From contig NZ_CP029254.1 of the NCBI RefSeq assembly GCF_003122365.1, forward strand, positions 2,057,001 through 2,121,000: a stretch of DNA of 64,000 bases. Direction: 5' to 3'. The DNA comes from Streptomyces spongiicola. Its GTDB lineage: Bacteria > Actinomycetota > Actinomycetes > Streptomycetales > Streptomycetaceae. The notes beneath the pieces were generated by a model. That model was not told the DNA's origin, ran no database searches, and worked only from the letters and a program-made list of their open reading frames with translations. Position 1 is the first letter of the stretch; each line of letters begins with the position of its first letter. A program made the translations under genes and the position numbers. Below are positions 44,780 through 53,974 of this stretch, one piece after another.

Positions 44780-45062
44780 TGCCGCGTCGGGCGGGGTCTG
44801 CCCGTCGGCGGCGGCGCGGAGCGGCGTCCGGTGCGGTGCGTCGCAGGGCGCCGGATCGGCCTCGCAGCGGGCCTGCCCGGTTGGTTCGGCAAGGCGGCGA
44901 GTCGCCGTGCCGGGCGTCGCGACGGGGCGGGGCGGACGTCGCCTGACGCGGCACCAGCCGGGGCGTGCTGCGGCACCGGCTCGAGGACGACCGATGGGCC
45001 CGCCCGGCGGATGCCGGAGCGGGCCCATCGTCGGTTCGCCGGGCGGCCGGGCCGCCCGCGCG

Positions 45063-45950
45063 TCAGTCGTCGCCCTGCAGGATCGACAGCAGACGCAGCA
45101 TCTCCAGGTAGATCCACACCAGGGTCAGGGTGAGGCCGAAGGCGGCCAGCCAGGACTCCTCGCGGGGGGCGCCGTAGTTGATGCCGTCCTCGACCTGCTT
45201 GAAGTCCAGGGCCAGGAAGCAGGCGCCGAGGATGATGCCGATGACACCGAACAGGATGCCGAGACCGCCGCTGCGGAAGCCCAGGCCGTCGCCGCCGGCG
45301 AAGACGGCGAACAGCAGGTTGACCGCCATCAGCAGCAGGAAGCCCATCGCTGCCGCCATCACGAAGCCGTAGAAGCGGCGGGTGACGCGGATCCAGCGCA
45401 TCTTGTAGGCGAACAGCACGCCGCCGAAGACCGCCATGGTCCCGAGCACGGCCTGGGCGACCACACCGTCCGCGATGTACGTGGACACCGCGCTGGAGAT
45501 CACTCCGAGGAAGACGCCCTCGAACCCCGCGTAGGCGAGGATCAGCGCGGGCGACGGCTTGCGCTTGAAGGACTGGACGAGCGCGAGCACCATGGCCACC
45601 AGCGCGGCGCCGATGGCGATGCCGTACGACCTGCCCATGTTGGCCGGGTCGACGGGCAGAAGCACCCACGACAGGATCGCGGTGAGCACGACGGTGCCGA
45701 GCGTCATGGCGGTGCGCGCCACGACGTCGTCCATCGTCATCACACTGGTCGGCGCGGGTGCCTGCGGCGGGGCACCGACCTGGGCGTCCGCCGGCGCGTA
45801 GGGGTTGGTGGCGTACGCGTTGCCGGCGCCCTGGGCGTACGGGTTTCCGCCGACTGCGGGGCCCCCGGCCTGCGGCGCGGTGTTGAAGCCCGCGTAGCCG
45901 TTGTCGCGGCTGAACCCCCGTCGCGAGAAGACCGGGTTGCTGCTCCTCAT
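45063..45950 (-). CDS. Bax inhibitor-1/YccA-family membrane protein
   Basis: 295 residues from ATG 45950 (GGAGGAG five bases upstream). N-terminal ~75 residues are polar and Gly/Ala/Asn/Pro-rich (SSNPVFSRRGFSRDNGYAGF). Then seven helices of the Bax-inhibitor-1 fold: TAMTLGTVVLTAILSWVLLP, GIAIGAALVAMVLALVQ, LILAYAGFEGVFLGVISSAV, QAVLGTMAVFGGVLFAYKM, FYGFVMAAAMGFLLLMAVNL, ILFGVIGIILGACFLALDFK, and WLAAFGLTLTLVWIYLEMLR. Family members leak Ca2+ or H+; the role in Streptomyces is not established. Confidence 0.93.
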   Translation of the reverse strand: MRSSNPVFSRRGFSRDNGYAGFNTAPQAGGPAVGGNPYAQGAGNAYATNPYAPADAQVGAPPQAPAPTSVMTMDDVVARTAMTLGTVVLTAILSWVLLPVDPANMGRSYGIAIGAALVAMVLALVQSFKRKPSPALILAYAGFEGVFLGVISSAVSTYIADGVVAQAVLGTMAVFGGVLFAYKMRWIRVTRRFYGFVMAAAMGFLLLMAVNLLFAVFAGGDGLGFRSGGLGILFGVIGIILGACFLALDFKQVEDGINYGAPREESWLAAFGLTLTLVWIYLEMLRLLSILQGDD

Positions 45951-46341
45951 CTCACTCCTCCATGGCCGCCCTGCGCGGCCTTCACACAAGAGTAATGCGG
46001 GGGCAAAGACCTCGGCCTAGTGCTGAAGGAGGATCTTTCCTCGATCGTGACTGACCTGTGGCCCCGCACCCGCCGTGCACTCTCTCCCGACACTACAGCC
46101 GATGAACGGAGTCACTCATTCCCGGGTCGGCGCGGTTCACTCCGGAGGCGGTGCCGGAAGCCGGCCGGGGGTGCGGGCCCGGTGTGCGCGGCTGCGGGCC
46201 GGGCAGGGGTACGGCGGGGGTACGGCAGGGGTAATGGGGGGAGCGGGCAGGGGTACGGAGCGGCGGCGGCCGGGGCCTCGCGGGCGCGGGCGAGCGTTCA
46301 GGAATTCAACGGGTGCCGCTCGCGCCGCGGACGCATGAACG
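45951..46341. other. spacer between the BI-1 gene and bldA
   Basis: No gene. Contains the BI-1 promoter region (GGGGGCAAAGACCTCGGCC near 46000), a GAGGA/TCCTC mini-hairpin at about 46027-46040 and GGGGTACGGC repeats at 46200-46265. No terminator of the tRNA is obvious on the minus strand. Confidence 0.5.
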
Positions 46342-46423
46342 TGCCCGGAGCCGGACTCGAACCGGCACGGCCCGAAGGCCAGCGAGGTTTAAGCTCGCCG
46401 TGTCTGCATTCCACCATCCGGGC
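46342..46423 (-). tRNA. bldA: tRNA-Leu (anticodon TAA), BldA
   Basis: 82-nt class II tRNA. The 5' strand GCCCGGA pairs with TCCGGGC at the 3' end before the discriminator A. The anticodon stem-loop reads CGAGCTTAAACCTCG with anticodon TAA; the long variable arm GGCCTTCGGGCC follows; the T loop is GGTTCGAGTCC. CCA is not encoded. In Streptomyces the single tRNA reading UUA is BldA, which controls aerial growth and antibiotic production because TTA codons are rare and found mostly in developmental and secondary-metabolism genes. Confidence 0.97.
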
Positions 46424-46465
46424 TGGTTGCGCGGTCCTGCGTACGCGGCTCTGCGTTCGCACACG

Positions 46466-46492
46466 AGCCTATCCGCACGGCTCACCCCAACA
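46466..46492 (-). promoter_or_regulatory. bldA promoter candidate
   Basis: On the minus strand TAGGCT (46466-46471) with TGTTGG/CTGTTG around 46487-46493 (16-17 bp spacing) and an expected start ~37 bp before the tRNA. The same TAGGCT -10 occurs in the enolase promoter. The AT-rich TTATTTTATTGATG at about 46517-46531 lies further upstream. The rest of the spacer to the ABC gene (46493-46845) has no gene. Confidence 0.5.
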
Positions 46493-46845
46493 GCGGAACA
46501 ACGTGCCTAAGTTGTCTTATTTTATTGATGACTGAGGGGTAGTCAGCCCACGTGGGCCGAGGTTTGCACCTGCCGAGGCGGGCTCCTCGCGCACCCGGCG
46601 CCACCCGTGGGAATGACGGAAAGTCGCCGCCCCCGCACACCCGGGGATCCGTCGCGCGGCGCTCCGGTGGGGCGGGCCCGCCCCGGAGCCGCCCCGGGAG
46701 CCACCGTCATACCAAAGGAGGACGGGCCGCCGCCCCGTCAGACCGGAGGGGGTCCCGGGAACGGGCACCGGGACCGATGATCCGGCGAGGGCCCCGGCAG
46801 CACGATGGAGCGGTCCCAGGAACGCCGCGACAGGAGAGCCGACTC

Positions 46846-47616
46846 GTGACCACCACACCCACCACCGCCCGTGCCACCTCGGTGGCCGCCCGCGCCGCGG
46901 ACCTGTCCAAGGTGTACGGGGAGGGCGAGACCCGGGTGGTCGCCCTCGACCGGGTCACCGTGGACTTCCGCCAGGGCGAGTTCACCGCGATCATGGGCCC
47001 GTCCGGTTCCGGCAAGTCGACGCTGATGCACTGCGTCGCGGGACTCGACGGCTTCAGCGGCGGCTCGGTACGCATCGGCGGGACCGAGCTGGGCTCGCTC
47101 AGTGACAAGCAGCTGACCCGGCTGCGCCGCGACAAGATCGGCTTCATCTTCCAGGCCTTCAACCTGCTGCCGACGCTGACGGCCCTGGAGAACATCACAC
47201 TGCCGATGGACATCGCCGGACGCAGGCCGGACGAACGGTGGCTGCGGCTCGTCATCGACATGGTGGGGCTCTCCGACCGGCTCGGCCACCGGCCCGCCCA
47301 GCTCTCCGGCGGCCAGCAGCAGCGCGTGGCCGTGGCCCGTGCGCTCGCCTCCCGGCCCGAGATCGTCTTCGGCGACGAGCCGACCGGAAACCTCGACTCC
47401 CGCTCCGGCGCCGAGGTCCTGGGCTTCCTGCGCAACTCGGTGCGGGAGCTGGGCCAGACCGTCGTGATGGTGACGCACGACCCGGCGGCCGCGGCGTACG
47501 CGGACCGCGTCGTCTTCCTGGCGGACGGCCGGATCGTGGACGAGATGACCGCGCCGACCGCCGACGGCGTGCTGGACCGCATGAAGGAGTTCGACGCCAG
47601 GGGCCGGACCAGCTGA
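46846..47616 (+). CDS. MacB/LolD-type ABC transporter ATPase
   Basis: 256 residues from GTG 46846 (CAGGAGA upstream). Walker [21 protein letters not shown]-loop [18 protein letters not shown], signature [20 protein letters not shown], Walker [18 protein letters not shown]-loop [15 protein letters not shown]. The IGFIFQ and TGNLDS forms are typical of the MacB/LolD/FtsE branch. Forms an operon with the FtsX-like permease 52 bp downstream. Probably exports a peptide or lipoprotein-like substrate, or acts as a mechanotransducing complex. Confidence 0.96.
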   Translation: MTTTPTTARATSVAARAADLSKVYGEGETRVVALDRVTVDFRQGEFTAIMGPSGSGKSTLMHCVAGLDGFSGGSVRIGGTELGSLSDKQLTRLRRDKIGFIFQAFNLLPTLTALENITLPMDIAGRRPDERWLRLVIDMVGLSDRLGHRPAQLSGGQQQRVAVARALASRPEIVFGDEPTGNLDSRSGAEVLGFLRNSVRELGQTVVMVTHDPAAAAYADRVVFLADGRIVDEMTAPTADGVLDRMKEFDARGRTS

Positions 47617-47668
47617 CCCACGCCTCCACCGCAGACTTCCGGACCCCACCCCAGGACTGACCCACACC

Positions 47669-50200
47669 ATGTTCCGTACCGCCCTGCGCAGTGTGCTCGC
47701 GCACAGGGCCAGGCTGCTGATGACCGTCCTCGCCGTGATGCTCGGCGTGGCGTTCGTCTCCGGCACCCTGGTCTTCGCCGACACCCTCTCAAACGCCTTC
47801 CGCAACCAGTCGGCCGAGAGCTACGACGACGTCGCCGTCGCCGTCACCTCGTACGCCGACGAGAAGGACCCCGGGCAGGAGCCCGGCATCTCCGAGCAGA
47901 CCCTCGGCAAGGTCGCCGCGCTGGACGGCGTCGCCGCCGCCCACGGCCGCGTCGACGGCTTCGCCGGGGTCGCCGACCCCGACGGCAGGCTGATCGGCGT
48001 CGGCTGGTCGAACAAGGGCTCCAACTTCTCCCCCGGCAAGGACGGCGAGGACCCCGCCTACACCTTCACCGACGGCGGCGGCCCCGCGAAGGCCGACCGG
48101 ATCGCCCTGGACGCGGACAGCGCCGCCAAGGGCGGGTACACGGTGGGCGACCGGGTCCGCGTCGCCACCAACGGGCCGGTGGCGGAGTACACCCTCAGCG
48201 GTGTCTTCACCACCGAGGACGGTGCCGTGAACGCCGGTGGCAGCCTGGTCCTCTTCGACACCGAGGTGGCCCAGAAGCTCTACCTGAAGCCGGGCTACTA
48301 CCGGGACGTCAGCGTCGCCGCCGCCCCCGGTGCCGACGCCGCGAGGATCCTCGACGCGGTGGAGCCGCTGCTGCCGGAGAACGCCGAGGCGCGGACCGGG
48401 AAGGACCTCGCCGAGAAGCAGGCCGCGGACATCGAGAAGGGGCTCGGCACCCTCAAGCAGATCCTGCTCGGCTTCGCCGGCATCGCGCTCTTCGTCGGCG
48501 TCTTCCTGATCTCCAACACCTTCACCATGCTGGTCGCCCAGCGCACCGGGGAACTCGCCCTGATGCGGGCCGTCGGCGCCTCCCGCCGCCAGATCACCCG
48601 CTCGGTGCTCGTCGAGGCCGCCATCGTCGGCGCCGTGGCCTCGGCCGTCGGCTTCGTCCTCGGCATCGGGCTGACGATGGGCCTGCGCTCGGGAATGGCC
48701 GCCTTCGGCATGAAGGTGCCGGACGGCCCGCTCGTGATCTCCGCGACGCCGGTGGTCGCCGCCTTCGCCGTCGGTGTGCTCGTCACGATGTTCGCCGCGT
48801 GGCTGCCCGGACGCCGGGCCGCGAAGATCCCGCCGGTCGCCGCCATGGGCAGTGTCCACACGGCGCCCGGCGCCAGGTCGCTGGTGCTGCGCAACTCCAT
48901 CGGGGGCGTCCTGGCCGGCCTCGGCGCGGGCGGCATCGTCTGGGGTGCCGCCGCCGCCGGCGGCACCGGGCGGATGCTGATCGCGGCGGGCGCGTTCCTA
49001 ACGCTGATCGGCGTGATCGTGCTGATCCCGCAGCTCTCGCGCCCCGTCATCGCCCTCGTACGGCCACTGCTCGCCGGCGTCTTCTCGGTAGCCGGCAAGC
49101 TCGCCGGGCGGAACGCCGTCCGAAACCCCCGGCGCACCGGTGCCACGGCCTCCGCACTCGCGATCGGACTGACCCTGGTCACGGGTCTCTCCGTCCTCGG
49201 CGTCACCGTCGGCCGGGCCGTCGACAGGATGACGACGGACAACATCAAGGCCGACTACATGGTCACGATGGCCAACGGCGGAGGCCTCGACCGGTCCGCG
49301 CTGGACGCGCTGGAGAAGGCCCCGGGCGTCTCGGCCGTCTCCCCGCAGCAGGCCGTGCACTTCGAGGTGAAGGGCGACTTCACGGCCGCTTCGGCGGTCA
49401 CCCCGGGCGACGTCGAGAAGGTCCTGAACGTCGAGGTCGTCGGCGGCAGCCTGGACACCCTCGCGAAGGGGGGCGCCGCGGTCGCCGAGAAGACGGCCGC
49501 GAGCAAGGGCTGGAAGGTCGGCGACCGGCTCCCCGTCACCTTCGACGACAAGAAGAAGGGGAGCCTGGAGATCGGCGCGGTCTTCAGGGACAGCGAGTTC
49601 CTGTCACCGGTCCTGGTGAGCACCGAGGTCGCCGACCCGCACGAGCTGAAGCCACACATTCCGGAGATCTTCGTCAAGACGGACGGCGGCCAGAGCGAGG
49701 CGAACGAGCAGGCCCTGATCGACGCGCTCGGCGACAACCCCGCCATCGCGGTGATGGACCGGCAGGACATCCGCGACCAGTTCGGCGGCATCATCGGCAC
49801 CCTGCTGAACATCATGTACGGCCTGCTCGCGATGGCCCTGGTCATCGCCGTGCTCGGGGTCGTCAACACCCTGGCGATGTCCGTCTTCGAGCGGCAGCAG
49901 GAGATCGGCATGCTGCGCGCGATCGGCCTGGACCGGCGCCGGGTGAAGCGGATGGTCCGGCTGGAGGCGGTCGTCATCTCCGTGTACGGCGCGGTCGTCG
50001 GCATCGGCCTCGGCACCTTCCTCGGCTGGGCGATCGGCGAGACCTTCCGGGACAAGGTCCCGGGCTACGCCCTGGTCCTGCCGTGGGACCGGATCGGCCT
50101 CTTCCTGCTGCTCGCGGGGCTGGTGGGAGTGCTCGCCGCGATGTGGCCGGCCCGCAGCGCCGCGCGGCTGGACATGCTCACCGCGATCAAGACCGAGTAG
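47669..50200 (+). CDS. FtsX-like ABC transporter permease with two FtsX domains
   Basis: 843 residues. First helix [21 protein letters not shown], an extracytoplasmic domain (~50-270), helices around [24 protein letters not shown] (FtsX domain 1), more helices to ~430, a second MTVLAV-like helix [22 protein letters not shown], a second large loop (~520-690), and FtsX domain 2 ([34 protein letters not shown] then IGMLRAIG). The [14 protein letters not shown] motif is characteristic. It is the membrane partner of the preceding ATPase; a strong hairpin follows. Confidence 0.95.
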   Translation: MFRTALRSVLAHRARLLMTVLAVMLGVAFVSGTLVFADTLSNAFRNQSAESYDDVAVAVTSYADEKDPGQEPGISEQTLGKVAALDGVAAAHGRVDGFAGVADPDGRLIGVGWSNKGSNFSPGKDGEDPAYTFTDGGGPAKADRIALDADSAAKGGYTVGDRVRVATNGPVAEYTLSGVFTTEDGAVNAGGSLVLFDTEVAQKLYLKPGYYRDVSVAAAPGADAARILDAVEPLLPENAEARTGKDLAEKQAADIEKGLGTLKQILLGFAGIALFVGVFLISNTFTMLVAQRTGELALMRAVGASRRQITRSVLVEAAIVGAVASAVGFVLGIGLTMGLRSGMAAFGMKVPDGPLVISATPVVAAFAVGVLVTMFAAWLPGRRAAKIPPVAAMGSVHTAPGARSLVLRNSIGGVLAGLGAGGIVWGAAAAGGTGRMLIAAGAFLTLIGVIVLIPQLSRPVIALVRPLLAGVFSVAGKLAGRNAVRNPRRTGATASALAIGLTLVTGLSVLGVTVGRAVDRMTTDNIKADYMVTMANGGGLDRSALDALEKAPGVSAVSPQQAVHFEVKGDFTAASAVTPGDVEKVLNVEVVGGSLDTLAKGGAAVAEKTAASKGWKVGDRLPVTFDDKKKGSLEIGAVFRDSEFLSPVLVSTEVADPHELKPHIPEIFVKTDGGQSEANEQALIDALGDNPAIAVMDRQDIRDQFGGIIGTLLNIMYGLLAMALVIAVLGVVNTLAMSVFERQQEIGMLRAIGLDRRRVKRMVRLEAVVISVYGAVVGIGLGTFLGWAIGETFRDKVPGYALVLPWDRIGLFLLLAGLVGVLAAMWPARSAARLDMLTAIKTE

Positions 50201-50225
50201 CCGTACGGAGGGCGCATGACGGCTG

Positions 50226-50260
50226 CCCGGGCCGGGCCCCGCGAAGGGGCCCGGCCCGGG
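50226..50260 (+). terminator. strong terminator after the permease
   Basis: Perfect 15-bp arms CCCGGGCCGGGCCCC and complement with loop GCGAA, 25 bp after the permease stop. Confidence 0.85.
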
Positions 50261-50279
50261 TGCCTGCGGGTCCCGGCGC

Positions 50280-50480
50280 GAGTGCCTGCGGGTCCCGGCC
50301 CGGAAGGCCGCCCCGCCCCGTTCCGGGAAGACGCGGGCCCCGGCCCGAGTGCCTGCGGGTCCCGGCCCGGAAGGCCGCCCCGCCCCGTTCCGGGAAAACG
50401 CGGGCCCCGGCCCGAGTGCCTGCGGGTCCCGGCCCGGAAGGCCGCCCCGCCCCGTTCCGGGAAGACGCGGGTCCCGGCCC
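50280..50480. repeat. three 67-bp tandem repeats in the convergent spacer
   Basis: Units begin at 50280, 50347 and 50414 with GAGTGCCTGCGGGTCCCGGC, each containing GGAAGGCCGCCCCGCCCCGT and TCCGGGAAGACGCGGGCC-like blocks. They sit between the permease and cfa stops. Frames through the array are open in several phases, which explains long spurious ORFs. Confidence 0.93.
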
Positions 50481-50570
50481 GGGAGGCAGCCCCTCCCCAG
50501 CCAGGCTGGGTGCGGGCCCCGGCCCGGGCAGGTGCGGAGGGACCGGCTCACCGCGCCCTCCTCCGAGGGG

Positions 50571-51878
50571 TCAGCCCGCCCCGGTCTCGGTCCAGCCGCG
50601 TGCCCTGAGCGGCAGCCCCGAGCCGCCGCCGTCCCGGCACCGCACCGCGAGGATCTGGTTGACCCCGATCCGGTTGCGCTCGAAGGACACGGCCGAAGCG
50701 GCCATGTAGAGGCGCCAGATCCTGGCACGGCCGGGCGAGGAGTGCCGTACCGCCCGCTCCCGGTCGGACTCCAGGTTCGCCACCCAGGCGCGCAGCGTGA
50801 GGGCGTAGTGCTCGCGCAACGACTCGACGTCGCGGGCCTCGAAGCCGGCCTGCTCCAGGATCGACAGGGTCCTGCCGAGCGGCGCCAGCTCCCCGTCGGG
50901 GAAGACGTAGGCGTCGATGAAGTCGTCCACGTGGTAGGCGGCTTCGTCCTGCTCGGGTCGGCGCGCGATCTGGTGGTTGAGCAGCCTCCCCCCGGGCCTC
51001 AGCAGCCCGTGGAGCACATCGGCGTACTCCCGGTAGCGGACGGACCCGACGTGCTCGGCCATGCCGATGGACGAAATCGCGTCGTACGGGCCGTCCTTGA
51101 CGTCCCGGTAGTCCTGGACCCGGATCTCGATGCGGTCGGTCAGCCCCTCCTCGGCGATCCGCTTGCGGGCGTACGCGGCCTGCTCCCTCGACAGGGTGAC
51201 CCCGGTGACCCGGGCGCCGTACTCCCGGGCCGCGTGCAGCGCCATCGAACCCCAGCCGCAGCCGACGTCCAGCAGCCGGTCGCCCTCGCGCAGGGCGAGC
51301 TTGCGGCAGACCAGGTCGAGCTTGTCGCGCTGGGCGTCCTCCAGGGAGCCCCCGTCCCGCCAGTAGGCGCAGGAGTACACCATCGAGGGCCCGAGCACCT
51401 GCTCGTAGAAGGCGTTGCCGACGTCGTAGTGGTGGCTGATCGCCTGCCGGTCGCGTGTCCTGGTGTGCAGCGGGCCGCGGCGTCCGGCGACCTCCTCCGG
51501 GGGCGGCGGCACCGGCAGCCAGCAGCGGGGCCCGGCGAGGGCGGCCAGTTCCCGGACGGCCGAGCGGAACCGCGGATCGCCCAGCGAGCGGAGCCCGGGG
51601 CCGGGCTCGGAGCGCTCCCAGAGCATGCCCGCCAGCCGTCCCAGGGCCTCGTACAGATCGCCCTCGACATCGATCTCGCCGGCCACCCAGCCGCGGGCCA
51701 GGCCCAGTTCGCCCGGCTTCCACAGCAGCCTGCGCAGGGCTCGCCGGTGCCGGACGACGAGGACCGGGCCGTCGGCGGGACCGGACTCGCTTCCGTCCCA
51801 GGCCCGGATGCGGATCGGGGGAGGTTCCCCCAGCAGTTCCTCGGCGAGAGCGGTGAGCCGCGAAGCGGCATCGGCCAT
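50571..51878 (-). CDS. cfa: cyclopropane-fatty-acyl-phospholipid synthase
   Basis: Methylates double bonds of membrane phospholipid acyl chains with S-adenosylmethionine. 435 residues from ATG 51878 (GGAGGTGTGC upstream). YDVGNAFYEQVLGPSMVYSCAYW; SAM motif LLDVGCGWGSMALHAA; GVTLSREQAAYA; SIGMAEHVGSVRY (bicarbonate/active-site region); PGGRLLNHQI; and C-terminal W.LYMAASAVSFERNRIGVNQ. N-terminal ~130 residues belong to the family. Convergent with the ABC genes. Membrane adaptation fits its neighbourhood of ndh and other energy/membrane genes. Confidence 0.95.
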   Translation of the reverse strand: MADAASRLTALAEELLGEPPPIRIRAWDGSESGPADGPVLVVRHRRALRRLLWKPGELGLARGWVAGEIDVEGDLYEALGRLAGMLWERSEPGPGLRSLGDPRFRSAVRELAALAGPRCWLPVPPPPEEVAGRRGPLHTRTRDRQAISHHYDVGNAFYEQVLGPSMVYSCAYWRDGGSLEDAQRDKLDLVCRKLALREGDRLLDVGCGWGSMALHAAREYGARVTGVTLSREQAAYARKRIAEEGLTDRIEIRVQDYRDVKDGPYDAISSIGMAEHVGSVRYREYADVLHGLLRPGGRLLNHQIARRPEQDEAAYHVDDFIDAYVFPDGELAPLGRTLSILEQAGFEARDVESLREHYALTLRAWVANLESDRERAVRHSSPGRARIWRLYMAASAVSFERNRIGVNQILAVRCRDGGGSGLPLRARGWTETGAG

Positions 51879-52016
51879 GGCGCACACCTCCGTGACGCTG
51901 TTTGACGGAAATGCCCAACACCACGTAAACGCCGGCGGCGCGCGGACGCAGTCCCCCCGTGGGCAAATGGACGGCAAAACAGACAACTTCCCCGTTCACG
52001 GCATGCCCAAAGTACG

Positions 52017-52060
52017 CCGAAGGGGCCGTCCGCACCACGGATGGCGGACGGCCCCTTCGG
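52017..52060 (-). terminator. terminator downstream of ndh
   Basis: Perfect 17-bp arms (CCGAAGGGGCCGTCCGC and complement) with a 10-nt loop, 20 bp beyond the ndh stop. The cfa promoter must lie between it and 51878. Confidence 0.85.
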
Positions 52061-52079
52061 GGGTGCTACGGCGGGGAGG

Positions 52080-53459
52080 TCAGGAGGCCTTCGCCTTCTC
52101 GGGAGTGGGACGGGCCACCGCCGGGGCGGGCCTGGCCGCCTCGTAGAACTCCTCGCGCGGCGACTCGATCGCGCCGAGCGAGACGACCTCGCGCTTGAGG
52201 AACATCGCGAGGGTCCAGTCGGCGAAGACGCGGATCTTGCGGTTCCAGGTCGGCATCGCCAGGCCGTGGTAGCTGCGGTGCATGTACCAGGCCAGCCGGC
52301 CCTTGAGCTTGATCTTCACCTTGCCCACGACGATCATCGCGACGCCCTTGTGCAGGCCGAGACCGGCGACCGCGCCCTTGTTGGCGTGGCGGTACTCCTT
52401 CTGCGGGAAGCCCCGCATACCGGAGATCACGTTGTCGCCGAGGGCCTTGGCCTGGCGCAGCGCGTGCTGGGCGTTCGGCGGGCACCAGGCGTTCTCGGCA
52501 CCGGCCTCGCGGGCTGCGAGGTCCGGGACCTGGGCGTTGTCGCCCGCGGCCCAGACGTAGTCGGTGCCCTGCACCTGGAGCGTCGGCCGGGTGTCGACAT
52601 GGCCGCGCGGGCCGAGCGGCAGGCCGAAGCGGGCCAGGGCCGGGTTCGGCTTGACGCCGGCGGTCCAGACGACGGTGTCGGAGTCGACCTCCAGACCGTT
52701 CTTCAGCACCACACGGCCGTCCACGCAGGAGTCCATGGAGGTGTTGAGGTAGATCTCGATGCCGCGGGACTCGAGGTGCTCCCTGCCGTACGTGCCGAGC
52801 TTGGGCCCGACCTCGGGAAGGATCCTGTCGGCGGCGTCGACCAGGACGAAGCGCATGTCCTCGCGCTTGATGGTCTTGTAGTACCCGACCGCGTCCCGGG
52901 CCAGGTCCTCGACCTCGCCTATCGTCTCGGCACCGGCGAAGCCACCGCCGACGAAGACGAAGGTCAGTGCCTTGCGGCGGACCTCCTCGTCGGTGGTGGA
53001 GTCGGCCTTGTCCAGCTGCTCCAGGACGTGGTTGCGCAGGCCGATGGCCTCCTCGATGCCCTTCATCCCGATGCCCTGCTCGGCGAGGCCGGGGATCGGG
53101 AAGGTGCGGGACACCGCGCCGAGCGCGATCACCAGGTAGTCGAAGGGGAGCTCGTAGGACTCGCCGACGAGCGGCGCGACCGTGGCCACCTTGCGGTCCT
53201 GGTCGATGGTGGTGACCCGGCCGGTGAGTACCTCGGCCTTGGGCAGCACGCGCCGCAGCGGGACGACGACGTGCCGCGGCGAGATGCTGCCGGCGGCTGC
53301 TTCGGGGAGGAAGGGCTGGTACGTCATGTACGACCGCGGGTCGACGACCGTGACGGTCGCCTCCCCGTACCGCATCTTCTTCAGAATGCGACGAGCTGCG
53401 TACAGGCCTACGTACCCACCGCCTACTACGAGGATCCTGGGACGCTCCGTGGTGCTCAT
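52080..53459 (-). CDS. ndh: type II NADH dehydrogenase (NDH-2)
   Basis: Membrane-bound flavoprotein passing electrons from NADH to menaquinone without pumping protons. 459 residues. N-terminal FAD motif ILVVGGGYVGLYAARRI; MTYQPFLPEAAAGSI; VIALGAVSRTFPIPGL; second dinucleotide motif FVFVGGGFAGAETIGEV; DYVWAAGDNAQVPDL; C-terminal region with Trp/Tyr-rich HRSYHGLAMPTWNRKIRVFA and KAKAS tail that probably contacts the membrane. Start ATG 53459. Two Rex-operator-like sites lie upstream, so it is probably repressed when NADH is low and induced when NADH is high. Confidence 0.95.
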   Translation of the reverse strand: MSTTERPRILVVGGGYVGLYAARRILKKMRYGEATVTVVDPRSYMTYQPFLPEAAAGSISPRHVVVPLRRVLPKAEVLTGRVTTIDQDRKVATVAPLVGESYELPFDYLVIALGAVSRTFPIPGLAEQGIGMKGIEEAIGLRNHVLEQLDKADSTTDEEVRRKALTFVFVGGGFAGAETIGEVEDLARDAVGYYKTIKREDMRFVLVDAADRILPEVGPKLGTYGREHLESRGIEIYLNTSMDSCVDGRVVLKNGLEVDSDTVVWTAGVKPNPALARFGLPLGPRGHVDTRPTLQVQGTDYVWAAGDNAQVPDLAAREAGAENAWCPPNAQHALRQAKALGDNVISGMRGFPQKEYRHANKGAVAGLGLHKGVAMIVVGKVKIKLKGRLAWYMHRSYHGLAMPTWNRKIRVFADWTLAMFLKREVVSLGAIESPREEFYEAARPAPAVARPTPEKAKAS

Positions 53460-53493
53460 GCCATCGAGTATCCACCCCACTCCGAGGGGGTGC

Positions 53494-53511
53494 TCGTGAG
53501 CCCCTTCACAA
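53494..53511. promoter_or_regulatory. Rex operator-like site at the ndh promoter
   Basis: TCGTGAGCCCCTTCACAA, i.e. TTGTGAAGGGGCTCACGA on the ndh strand; 12 of 14 informative positions match the consensus TTGTGAA-N4-TTCACAA. It lies 35 bp before the ndh ATG and just downstream of a candidate -10 TAGCAG (53527-53532), so Rex would block transcription. Confidence 0.6.
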
Positions 53512-53777
53512 GCATGGGGGGACCCTCTGCTACACTCCGCCGCCCACGTGATCCAGGTCATGACACCCCGCGGGAACACCGGCCCGGCGGCAGACGTTGC
53601 CCAGGCCCGCTGAGCTGGCCCCACGCTCCCCCGGGAAGGCGACCCGGGGCCCGTTTCACCGTGTACGCCACACGGCGGTCACCTGCCGGAGCACGGTCGA
53701 ACGGGCGGAGTCGGTCACGAAAACAGGCCCGGCGGGCCCTCCGGTGGCACTTTCGACGGCCACCCGGACCCTTTTCC

Positions 53778-53795
53778 TTGTGAAGAACTTCACGA
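53778..53795. promoter_or_regulatory. second, stronger Rex operator-like site
   Basis: TTGTGAAGAACTTCACGA: 13 of 14 informative positions of the Rex consensus, and symmetrical GTGAAG-AA-CTTCAC core. It is ~320 bp upstream of the ndh ATG. The spacer between ppx and ndh (53460-53974) holds no other gene, so ndh is the only downstream target. Confidence 0.75.
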
Positions 53796-53974
53796 AGTTT
53801 CCTGCGGACGGCGCGCCGACGGCCGGAAGACACCCCCTGCTCCGGGTCGGCAGCCACCCTGTCGCGCATCAGATCAGCGCCGGTGCACCGCTCGCCCTCG
53901 CGGGCCGGGGCGGGCGACCGGCGACAACCCCACCGCCCGCCGCGACGCCCCACCCACCCGGCAGCGGCACCGCC

